The notes under the pieces are model-generated. The model was not told the origin of the DNA, ran no database searches, and saw nothing but the letters and a program-made list of their open reading frames with translations. Source: an uncultured Granulosicoccaceae bacterium (lineage in GTDB: Bacteria; Pseudomonadota; Gammaproteobacteria; CALCKW01). From it: DNA of 6,501 nt. Position numbers and translations under genes: made by a program. Numbering within the stretch: position 1 is the first letter of the stretch; every line of letters begins with the position of its first letter. The stretch is taken from assembly GCA_937941555.1 (NCBI GenBank), contig CALDHJ010000563.1:1-6501 (forward strand). The letters run 5' to 3'. Positions 1-5,806 of the stretch are shown piece by piece.

Positions 1-605
1 GTCAGCGCATTCGACAGGGCCAGCACGTCGGTGTCGGCGTTGGCCGGCAACGCGTCGGGCATGACGCTGCTCGCGTCGGGTTCCATCGGGTCGAGCCGCG
101 ATACGGCCCGCGCGAGGTAGACGGTGGGCGAGAGTGTGCTGTGCACGTAGCGGTAGGACAGCCAGGACACGATGTAGAGCGCGATCAACACGGCGGCGAG
201 CGGCGCGATACCGTAGAGCGCGATGAGCCCTTCGACCCCGGCGCGGTTGAACAACAACACCAGCTTGCGGTTGCCACGCGCGTCGACATAGATGGCGTTG
301 AATTCGCCCTGTTCACTCGACTGGTGGCCGATCCGGAGCGTTGTCGGGTCAACCGGCAGGCTGTCGCGGTCACGCGGTAACAGGAAGGCGCGCAGATTGA
401 GCGAGTTGGCGAGGGGAGCGTTGCGGTCTTCTTCGAGCAGGGCCCAGTAGTGTTCGCTCTCGTCCTCCAGTGCATGGGTGATGAGCACGCGACCGAGCAA
501 CTCGTGGACGGTGACCAGCCCGATGACCGCCGCGAGCGCGATCACGGCGCTTTGCACCAGGAACGCGTGCAGCATGCGCCGTCTGAGATCTGTTTTAGGT
601 TTCAT
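1..605 (-). CDS. Sensor histidine kinase, N-terminal part (runs off the window edge)
   Basis: This is the membrane sensor of a two-component pair. Only the first 201 codons are in the window; the dimerisation/phosphoacceptor and ATPase domains lie beyond position 1, so kinase identity rests on architecture and context. The visible part shows a basic N-terminus (residues 1-12, LRRRM), a first membrane helix at about 14-37, a periplasmic segment of about 85 residues (38-124), a second helix at about 126-148, then a HAMP-like linker. In the linker, P160 is followed by an amphipathic helix (YLARAVSRLD), and a second helix begins near DTDVLALSNAL. The start was chosen as the ATG at 605: it has an AGGA ribosome site (612-615) six bases upstream and overlaps the regulator's stop by 11 bp, implying translational coupling. 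The short periplasmic segment matches no ligand-binding fold I recognise, so the stimulus is unknown. Confidence 0.85.
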   Translation of the reverse strand, partial: MKPKTDLRRRMLHAFLVQSAVIALAAVIGLVTVHELLGRVLITHALEDESEHYWALLEEDRNAPLANSLNLRAFLLPRDRDSLPVDPTTLRIGHQSSEQGEFNAIYVDARGNRKLVLLFNRAGVEGLIALYGIAPLAAVLIALYIVSWLSYRYVHSTLSPTVYLARAVSRLDPMEPDASSVMPDALPANADTDVLALSNAL

Positions 606-1281
606 CGATGATCCTGTAGCCGGCACCGGCCGCACTCTGCAGCAGTGCGGATTCATAGGGTTTGTCGAGCGCCTTGCGCACGGTGTAGACGTGGGTGCGC
701 AAGCTGTCGCTCTCGGCGAGCTCGCGTCCCCAGACCCGTCGTTCGAGTACCGGCCGTGAGACGTAGGCGGGCGACGCTCGCATCAGGGTCTCGACAATGC
801 GGTAGCCGATCGGGGTCAGTCGGATGGGTTCGCCGTCGCGGGTGAGCAAACGCTGCGCCGGGTCGAGTGTGAGGCCGCCGACCGACACGGTGCCGCTGCT
901 GGCATAGTGGAGTTGGCGGCGAAGCATCGCGTCGACGCGGGCGAGCAGCTCCTCGGCGGCAAAGGGTTTGACAAGGTAGTCGTCGGCGCCAGCACGCAGT
1001 CCGCTGACACGGTCTTCCACCGTGTCGCGGGCGGTCAACATCAGCACCGGTGTGGTGTCGCCGGCGTCGTCGCGCAGTCGTCGGCAGAGTTCCAATCCGT
1101 CGAGTCCGGGCAGCGACAGATCGAGGACGATCAAATCGTAGTGGTTGCTCAGCGCGAGCTCGAGGCCCGTGTCGCCCCGGTGGCTGTAGTCGACGGCATA
1201 TCCGGTGTTGGCCAGGCGCTCGCCAAGCATTTCCGCGAGATCGCGGTGGTCTTCGACGAGCAGTATGGTGGCCTTGCTCAA
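595..1281 (-). CDS. OmpR/PhoB-family response regulator (TTG start)
   Basis: This is a 228-residue cytoplasmic transcription factor, normal length for the OmpR/PhoB class. The receiver domain spans about residues 4-120. It has the acidic pair E10/D11, phosphoacceptor D54 (in VLDLSLPGLDG), T83 of the switch region, and K105 in the VKPF motif. A linker leads to a winged-helix trans_reg_C domain at about 130-224, with the usual ending GAGYRI. Phosphorylation by the adjacent kinase would be expected to promote dimerisation on tandem DNA half-sites. The start is a TTG at 1281-1279: AGAGGA (1289-1294) lies seven bases upstream, the encoded SKATILLVED is a canonical receiver N-terminus, and no nearby in-frame ATG exists. 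The preceding lipoprotein gene stops 68 bp upstream with no clear terminator between, so the two are probably co-transcribed. The likely DNA targets are the 11-bp repeats at 2199-2241 and 3912-3955 (inference). Confidence 0.95.
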   Translation of the reverse strand: MSKATILLVEDHRDLAEMLGERLANTGYAVDYSHRGDTGLELALSNHYDLIVLDLSLPGLDGLELCRRLRDDAGDTTPVLMLTARDTVEDRVSGLRAGADDYLVKPFAAEELLARVDAMLRRQLHYASSGTVSVGGLTLDPAQRLLTRDGEPIRLTPIGYRIVETLMRASPAYVSRPVLERRVWGRELAESDSLRTHVYTVRKALDKPYESALLQSAAGAGYRIIDET

Positions 1282-1288
1282 GACATCA

Positions 1289-1294
1289 TCCTCT
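1289..1294 (-). promoter_or_regulatory. Ribosome binding site deciding the TTG start of the response regulator
   Basis: AGAGGA on the minus strand sits seven bases before the TTG at 1281. Two ATG codons between them (1289-1287 and 1286-1284) are in another frame and reach a stop after three codons, so they cannot start the regulator. The spacing and the receiver-domain frame both support TTG. Confidence 0.75.
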
Positions 1295-1349
1295 GAGACG
1301 AGCGCCGGTCTGCAACCGTGGGCCCGACGGTGCGCGACTGTTCATTGTG

Positions 1350-2144
1350 TCACGGCCCGTTGACCGAGAACTGCGCCGTTGTAGCCGGTTGCAAAAACGC
1401 GGTTGGCGACGCGGGGACAGCAGACAGTGTAGAGCCTTCGGGCCGAGGAACGGGGGAGCGGTGCATAACCTGACGCACATGGTCCTTGGCTACCGCTTCC
1501 AGACCGGTCTTTCCCGGTTCGATTGACCGAGAGCTGAGGGGGCTCGGGTTGTGCGGTGACTCACTGTCGAAGTGCGGCAGGTGGACGCGCAATTCGATCG
1601 GGCTGCCCGCGCCCTCTGATGTCCATTCGTTGTCTACCGCGACAACGGTGATTGCAGAACCGGCGAGCGGGGCGAAGTCGACAACGCCGGTATCGACCAC
1701 GGTTCGCCCGCCCGCCACGGCGACCAATCGAGTGCCGCCGGCGGGCCAGACACCGAGATCGATGCTCTGTCGGTAGGACAGCGGGATGCCGGATGACATC
1801 GGCAGCTGTGTGCTCTCGGGTTGCAACACGTGGAGGTTGAAAGCGGGCACGCTGGCAGCGTCGTGGGAGACGCTTAACGAAATTTGTGTCGGCGATGGCA
1901 GAACCACGGATTCGGCCAACGACAGGGGTTTGATCGCGGTGGCTGCATGACGTGTGGCGGCGCGGCTGTGTGGCCGTGGCGCGATATCGAGTTTGGTGCT
2001 GTGCGGTGCGGGAATCGTGAGCGCAGCCGAGCGTGGGCTCTGCTCAGGTACCGGCAGCGTGGCATTCATCGCGCCGCGCGAATTGCAACCGGATGCCAGG
2101 GTGCCGATCAGGATTACCGCAGCCAGTGTTCTGAGCCAATGCAT
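1350..2144 (-). CDS. Lipoprotein with a single DUF4397-like domain, encoded upstream of the two-component genes
   Basis: This is a 264-residue predicted lipoprotein of unknown function. Residues 1-19 form a signal peptide (basic HWLR start, hydrophobic core) ending in the lipobox LASGC, with C20 as the lipidation site and N21 at +2, which suggests outer-membrane sorting. Residues 21-85 are a Ser/Pro/Ala-rich linker. Residues 87-187 align without large gaps to domain 2 (153-253) of the four-domain lipoprotein encoded upstream, sharing QISL, the SxDLG stretch, AGG, D(T/S)GV(V/I)D and AGSPI. Residues 190-264 are a Pro/Ser-rich tail that I do not recognise. The frame is open up to 2288, but the ATG at 2144 is chosen because it puts the signal peptide at the N-terminus. 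It has no clear Shine-Dalgarno sequence (CATTTGC precedes it), so translation may be weak or use a short leader. Its position ahead of the regulator and kinase suggests a linked accessory, sensor or target protein (inference). Confidence 0.8.
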   Translation of the reverse strand: MHWLRTLAAVILIGTLASGCNSRGAMNATLPVPEQSPRSAALTIPAPHSTKLDIAPRPHSRAATRHAATAIKPLSLAESVVLPSPTQISLSVSHDAASVPAFNLHVLQPESTQLPMSSGIPLSYRQSIDLGVWPAGGTRLVAVAGGRTVVDTGVVDFAPLAGSAITVVAVDNEWTSEGAGSPIELRVHLPHFDSESPHNPSPLSSRSIEPGKTGLEAVAKDHVRQVMHRSPVPRPEGSTLSAVPASPTAFLQPATTAQFSVNGP

Positions 2145-2198
2145 GCAAATGACGTGAGTGTGAGCCTGTGTAAGAGGTGTACGGCAGATGTGTGCCGA

Positions 2199-2241
2199 CC
2201 GCCCGTGAAGATTCCGTGAAGAATGTGCATGATTGCGTGAG
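2199..2241 (-). promoter_or_regulatory. Tandem direct-repeat operator upstream of the single-domain lipoprotein/two-component operon
   Basis: On the minus strand, units CTCACGCAATC (2241-2231), TTCACGGAATC (2220-2210) and TTCACGGGCGG (2209-2199) lie in the same orientation, with a degenerate 10-bp stretch (2230-2221) between the first two. Core-to-core distances are 21 and 11 bp. The last unit ends 55 bp before the ATG at 2144. A weak -10-like TTACAC lies at 2173-2168 with a poor -35 region around 2196-2191, so the repeats would abut or overlap -35, as for a class II activator. The repeat pattern is direct observation. Assignment to the downstream OmpR/PhoB regulator is inference from the family's known preference for 11-bp tandem half-sites. 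Confidence 0.65.
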
Positions 2242-2320
2242 TCAGGCATGTGCATCCGGTCGGGTGGGGCGAGTGGCGGGCACTGCAATCAGGCCCGTGT
2301 TGGGATACTGTTACGCGAAA

Positions 2321-2352
2321 CGCCACCAACCGGCGTGAACCGGTTGGTGGCG
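2321..2352 (-). terminator. Rho-independent-type terminator hairpin after the four-domain lipoprotein gene
   Basis: There is a perfect 13-bp inverted repeat: CGCCACCAACCGG (2321-2333) pairs with 2340-2352 around a 6-base loop. It begins about 20 bases past the stop codon at 2372. In the transcript the stem is followed by GUUUCGCG, so the U tract is short and termination may be incomplete or assisted. It separates the four-domain lipoprotein gene from the next operon. Confidence 0.7.
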
Positions 2353-2371
2353 GTGTGCGCTCGGCGTGTTG

Positions 2372-3856
2372 TCAGCGGCTGAGCAACACCAGACCGAAGT
2401 CCTGAGGTGCGGCATGGACGCCCTCGATCGGTCCGCGTGCGATGGCGGTGGAAGCCGATCCGGCAGCGAGCTCTACGCCTTCGGCGTTGATCGCGACGGC
2501 GCCGCCTGCGACGACACGCACGTCGTAGCTGCCCGGTGCCAGTGCCAGTGCATCGGTGACGTCACCAAACGCAAAGTTGCTCAGAACCGGGTCGATCGAG
2601 CCGAGGTCGTGGGCGTTGACAGCGCCGGCTGCCGACACATAGACCTGCACTTCGCCGGCGGCGGGTGCGCCGTGCACCACGCGCAAGCTGGCCTGGGTGG
2701 CGATGCTGCGGTTCTCGTCCTCGAACGCGATCAGGCGGAACGCGTTGGCCGGGTCGGTGTTGGTCACGCGCCCGACGGCGATGACCGAGTAGTCCGAGCC
2801 TGCGGCGAGATCGAGATCGGGTGATGTGAAGATGCTGTCACCGATGGTGTCGGTGTCGGGGGCGACGTCGAATCGGTAGCCGCCGGCCGGAACCGTGACG
2901 TAGCTGTCGGCGGAGGGCACGACATCGGTGTAGCTGAAGGCGTCGATCAGTTCGGCGGACTGGCCGCTGTCAGTGCCGGTTGCCCAGACTTCGACCGGGC
3001 CGTGTGCGGCGGCGCGTGCGTCGGGCGAGAGGTGAACGACGCGTGCTGCCGTCTGGGTGTTGGCGTTGCGCAGGGTGACGGTGGCGTCACCGGTGCCCAC
3101 CAACAGCTTGATGGGTGATCCGGCCTGCTCGGAGAAGGAGTCACTCTCGATGGCGAAAACCGACAGTGCAGCGCCGGCAAAAGGTTCGAGGTCGATGACA
3201 CCGGAGTCAAAGGCCACAGCCCCGCCGGCAGCGGCAATGATCCGGACTTCGCCCGCGGTGAGTGCGCCGAGGTCGAGTGAGTCCTTGAAGGCGACAGCTG
3301 CGCCCGGTGTGCTCAGGTCGACCGGTGCGTCGGGTGCAAGCAGGTAGAGTTCGACCGTGGGTGCGCCGGGTGCGGCATGCGTGACGGTCAGTGAAATCTG
3401 GTCGGCGGCCGGTGTCGCGGCGGAATCGGCGACTACGAGCGGGCCGATGTCGGCCACATTGCCAACGGCGACGACGGTTGTCTGGGAGCCCGCAGCCAGG
3501 TTGAGGTCGTCAACCGTGATGACGGTCGCGGTGCCGCCGGGCAGGATGCCGTCAACTGCCACATCGTATTCACCGGCCTCGAGGGTTGCGAAACCCGAGC
3601 TCTCGCCGTAGCCCAGCGCCGAGATGGCCTCGCCGCCGTTGAGCGATACGTTCACGGCCGGTGCGTCGGGTGACGCGTGGATCACGCGGATCGCTGCGGC
3701 GTTCGGGTCACCGTCGGCGACGCCGTTGCCGGCGCCATTGCCCGCGCCGATGACAGCGCCGGAATCGGTGGAGAGGGTGGTGCTGTCGTCACAGGCGACG
3801 ACAGCGATGCTGAGCGCCGCGACGATGCTGGCGTTGAGGACATTCTTGCGAAACAT
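2372..3856 (-). CDS. Lipoprotein with four tandem DUF4397 domains
   Basis: This is a 494-residue envelope protein. The signal peptide at residues 1-21 (MFRKN, then a hydrophobic core) ends in the lipobox VVAC, with C22 lipidated. D23 and D24 follow, and Asp at +2 is the inner-membrane retention signal in enterobacteria. A Gly/Asn/Ala-rich linker (about 34-53) precedes four repeats of a beta-rich domain at about 55-146, 152-262, 267-383 and 387-494. Each opens with a strand such as IRVIHASPDAP, ISLTVTHAAPGAP, ARVVHLSPDA or LRVVHGAPAA, and has internal AGxYxV/AGSxxTVVAVG-type motifs. This fits the DUF4397 family, found in secreted and anchored surface proteins and of unknown biochemical role. 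The start at 3856 has GGGAG (3864-3868) seven bases upstream. An open extension up to 4132 is rejected because it buries the signal peptide. It is probably monocistronic: repeat operator upstream, hairpin downstream. Confidence 0.88.
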   Translation of the reverse strand: MFRKNVLNASIVAALSIAVVACDDSTTLSTDSGAVIGAGNGAGNGVADGDPNAAAIRVIHASPDAPAVNVSLNGGEAISALGYGESSGFATLEAGEYDVAVDGILPGGTATVITVDDLNLAAGSQTTVVAVGNVADIGPLVVADSAATPAADQISLTVTHAAPGAPTVELYLLAPDAPVDLSTPGAAVAFKDSLDLGALTAGEVRIIAAAGGAVAFDSGVIDLEPFAGAALSVFAIESDSFSEQAGSPIKLLVGTGDATVTLRNANTQTAARVVHLSPDARAAAHGPVEVWATGTDSGQSAELIDAFSYTDVVPSADSYVTVPAGGYRFDVAPDTDTIGDSIFTSPDLDLAAGSDYSVIAVGRVTNTDPANAFRLIAFEDENRSIATQASLRVVHGAPAAGEVQVYVSAAGAVNAHDLGSIDPVLSNFAFGDVTDALALAPGSYDVRVVAGGAVAINAEGVELAAGSASTAIARGPIEGVHAAPQDFGLVLLSR

Positions 3857-3863
3857 GTGTGTA

Positions 3864-3868
3864 CTCCC
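3864..3868 (-). promoter_or_regulatory. Ribosome binding site of the four-domain lipoprotein
   Basis: GGGAG on the minus strand lies seven bases before the ATG at 3856. It decides the start in favour of the lipoprotein signal peptide over the longer open frame that reaches 4132. Confidence 0.75.
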
Positions 3869-3911
3869 GTGGTGGTTGTCTCGGGAGCCAGTCTCGCAAT
3901 AGGGGGGGCAA

Positions 3912-3955
3912 AGCTGCGTAAAGGCGATGTCAAGATTGCGTGAAGATTGCCACTT
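3912..3955 (-). promoter_or_regulatory. Tandem 11-bp direct-repeat operator upstream of the four-domain lipoprotein
   Basis: On the minus strand, TTCACGCAATC (3944-3934), TTGACATCGCC (3933-3923) and TTTACGCAGCT (3922-3912) follow each other at exactly 11 bp. A partial unit ending in GGCAATC (3955-3945) precedes them. The array ends 56 bp before the ATG at 3856, almost the same distance as the related array before the 2144 start. Two 10-mers are identical between the arrays: gattgcgtga (plus strand 2231-2240 and 3934-3943) and cgtgaagatt (2204-2213 and 3939-3948). A TTGACA at 3933-3928 resembles a -35 box but has no well-spaced -10 and is better read as a repeat unit. A -10-like TATTGC lies at 3901-3896. 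Confidence 0.65.
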
Positions 3956-4049
3956 TTTTGGCACCCGCGCCTGATTTACAGGGTTGCAACACGACCGAGC
4001 GGTGTCACGTTGTTGTGCCCGCTGTGGGAGTGGGCGGGTTCCCCGGTGT

Positions 4050-4949
4050 TCAACTAGCTGGGTGCTTGCCCTGATCGCGCTCGCGCTTGACCCGTTCGAA
4101 TTCGGCGCGACGCGCTGAGAGTTCGGTGTCACTCAAGAGTGCCGGGTTTGAATAGTCGCGTTTCCAGTCGGTGCGGTCCGGCCAGATGACCGGAGATTGG
4201 CGGGTGGTTCGCGGGCAGGTGGCGTCGTGCAGCAGCTCCAACGCAAGCATGGCAATGTGGCGTTGAGCCGCTTTGTCCCCCGGTGGGCCGGCGGCGTTGC
4301 CGAGCGGCAGATCGTTGAACAGCAAGCGCGGTACCCCGACGTGCTCGACGATGTCGCGGGCGCAGCCCATCACAACCGTTGCAATGCCGCTGGCTTCGAG
4401 GTGGTTTGCCACCAGTGCCGCCGACTGGTGGCAAACGGGGCAGTTCGGCACCAGCACCGCGACATCCACGCCATCCTCGGCACACAGCTCGGCAATTCGG
4501 GGCGCGAAGTCCGATCGGGTGCGGCGGGTGGAACGGTCTGTCGGTAAACCGTAGAAGTGCTCGCTTACGCGTCCGAGCGTGCGTTCCGTGACGAGTTGCT
4601 CGAATGCGGCGAGCGGGAAAAAACTGCGCGGGTCTTCGGCTGTGGTGTGCGCGCGGTCGATGGCGACATGCGCTATGCCCAGTTGCGGCGGTGATGCGGT
4701 GGATGCGGCGTAGACATCGAAAAATTTGGCTTTGCCGTTGTAGGAGGCGCCCGGGCCTTGATCGCCCGCACCCTCGACAAACGGTGCGGCGGTGGTGATG
4801 AGTCCGAGTGTCGACGCAGAGAGCGGTTTCGATGGCGTGGTGAACGCGACGCGGTCGTGTTGGGCCCAGCGGTAGGGCTCGGCGTAGCCCAACGCGAGGT
4901 ACCAGTCGCGGATGCGCTGCAGATAAGGAAGGGGTTCGCTGTGTGTCAT
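4050..4949 (-). CDS. Glycine/sarcosine/betaine or D-proline reductase B-subunit-like protein with Cys in place of Sec
   Basis: This is a 299-residue soluble protein with no signal peptide. The clearest region is about residues 160-225: a beta strand (VDVAVLVPNC), a C170-P-V-C173 motif, a helix (ALVANHLEASGI), a strand ending at C196, and a segment with LPLGN near 214-218. This resembles the GrdB/PrdB family (catalytic B subunits of Stickland reductases, which in clostridia carry selenocysteine). Family assignment is from memory of these motifs. Here the redox centre would be a Cys-x-x-Cys pair and no in-frame TGA is used. No other reductase subunit is nearby, so Stickland metabolism cannot be claimed; such stand-alone homologues have no settled function. 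The ATG at 4949 overlaps the transporter's TGA by 4 bp and lacks its own Shine-Dalgarno sequence, so it probably depends on translational coupling. The C-terminal 275-297 is a charged helix. Confidence 0.65.
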   Translation of the reverse strand: MTHSEPLPYLQRIRDWYLALGYAEPYRWAQHDRVAFTTPSKPLSASTLGLITTAAPFVEGAGDQGPGASYNGKAKFFDVYAASTASPPQLGIAHVAIDRAHTTAEDPRSFFPLAAFEQLVTERTLGRVSEHFYGLPTDRSTRRTRSDFAPRIAELCAEDGVDVAVLVPNCPVCHQSAALVANHLEASGIATVVMGCARDIVEHVGVPRLLFNDLPLGNAAGPPGDKAAQRHIAMLALELLHDATCPRTTRQSPVIWPDRTDWKRDYSNPALLSDTELSARRAEFERVKRERDQGKHPAS

Positions 4950-5806
4950 GGTTTGCGTGGTTCGAGTTGGATGGTGGCCACACCGGCAATCACGATGGCG
5001 CCGCCGATGGCGGTACGCAGGCTGAGTGTCTCACCGAGGAAGACAACACCGCCGATCAGGGAGAACACCGGCAGCAACAGCAGAAACGGCGCAACGGTGC
5101 CGACCGGGTGGGTGCGGATCAGGCTGTTCCACATGCCGTAGCCCAGCGCGGTCATGATCAGCCCGAGGTACAGCACAGCGGCCCACACCACCGGCTCCGC
5201 ATTGCGCACGGCCGCCAGTTGGTCGGATTCGAACAGGGCCGACATGATCGCGAGCTGACCGCAGGCGAACAGCGCCATCCAGGCCGTGAGGGTGAGGCCG
5301 TCGATGTCCTTGAGCTGGCGTATCAGAATTTGCCCGACCGCCCAACAGAACGCGCCGCCGACCACCAGCGAGAGCGACAACCAGGCGCCGCCGCTGATGT
5401 CCGGCTGGCCGGCGATGGTGGCAACACCGGCAAACGCGAGTGCGATGCCGAGCCACTTTCGCCGTGTCGCCTGTTCGCCGAGAAAGGCTGCACCGAGCAA
5501 TACCAGAAACGGCACTTCCAACTGTACGACCAGCGCCGTGACCGAGGCATCCAGGCCTCTGAGTCCACTGAACGTCAGGCTGTACTGAATCGCCGATGCG
5601 ATGACGGTGATGCCGCAAATGGCGGCGAGTTGCCGGCGTGGAATCGGCACGAACCAGAGCAGTGCGAGGGCTGTGACGGCGAAGCGCAGCGACATCAGCA
5701 GGATCGGCGGGAAGTGGTTGATCGCCGCCTTTGCGAAGACGATGCCCATGCCCCAGGTCGCGGCGACCGCGATGCCCATCGCCGTGTGGGTCGGCGAGAG
5801 TCTCAT
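4946..5806 (-). CDS. EamA/DMT-superfamily transporter (ten membrane helices)
   Basis: This is a 286-residue inner-membrane protein, typical length for the drug/metabolite transporter superfamily. It shows the internal duplication of EamA proteins: a first five-helix half at about residues 8-133 and a second at about 142-280. Each half ends in the family's signature stretch, FLGEQATRRKWLGIALAFAG (109-128) and FLGETLSLRTAIGGAIVIAG (256-275). Such proteins usually export small metabolites or amino acids by exchange with protons; the substrate is not readable from sequence. The start is the ATG at 5806, with AAGG (5813-5816) six bases upstream, overlapping the acetyltransferase stop as ATGA. The frame stays open upstream to 5875, but that lies inside the acetyltransferase gene and adds a hydrophilic tail atypical of the family. 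Coupling to an acetyltransferase and a redox-type enzyme suggests export of a modified small molecule (inference). Confidence 0.92.
   Translation of the reverse strand: MRLSPTHTAMGIAVAATWGMGIVFAKAAINHFPPILLMSLRFAVTALALLWFVPIPRRQLAAICGITVIASAIQYSLTFSGLRGLDASVTALVVQLEVPFLVLLGAAFLGEQATRRKWLGIALAFAGVATIAGQPDISGGAWLSLSLVVGGAFCWAVGQILIRQLKDIDGLTLTAWMALFACGQLAIMSALFESDQLAAVRNAEPVVWAAVLYLGLIMTALGYGMWNSLIRTHPVGTVAPFLLLLPVFSLIGGVVFLGETLSLRTAIGGAIVIAGVATIQLEPRKP

Larger units (their letters stand above)
3857..4049. other. Intergenic region between the reductase-like gene and the four-domain lipoprotein gene
   Basis: This 193-bp stretch holds the repeat operator, a run of seven G (plus strand, 3902-3908), a run of six T (3954-3959) and the leader of the lipoprotein mRNA. 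I see no convincing terminator for the upstream operon: the only pairing near 3960-4020 is short and imperfect with no U tract after it. Some read-through from upstream is therefore possible. Confidence 0.5.

Noticed and set aside
1315..1331. Hairpin ACCGT/ACGGT between the single-domain lipoprotein and the regulator
   Set aside because: Only 5 bp of stem with a 7-base loop and no U tract on either strand; too weak to call a terminator or attenuator.
2224..2255. Repeated TGTGCAT (2224-2230 and 2249-2255) near the operator
   Set aside because: Two short copies only, not found before the other lipoprotein gene and not in register with the 11-bp units.
2145..2288. Open reading frame extension of 48 codons upstream of the single-domain lipoprotein
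   Set aside because: It would bury the lipoprotein signal peptide, it crosses the repeat operator, and its His/Arg/Ser-rich translation resembles no protein start.
2334..2339. TTCACG, the operator core, in the loop of the terminator hairpin
   Set aside because: A single isolated 6-mer with no neighbouring unit at 11 bp; chance is the simpler explanation.
3928..3933. Perfect TTGACA as a -35 box
   Set aside because: No -10-like hexamer lies 16-18 bp downstream; the hexamer falls in register with the 11-bp repeats and is better explained as a degenerate half-site.
3857..4132. N-terminal extension of 92 codons for the four-domain lipoprotein
   Set aside because: It overlaps the end of the reductase-like gene and the operator, and places the signal peptide internally; the ATG at 3856 has a well-spaced GGGAG.
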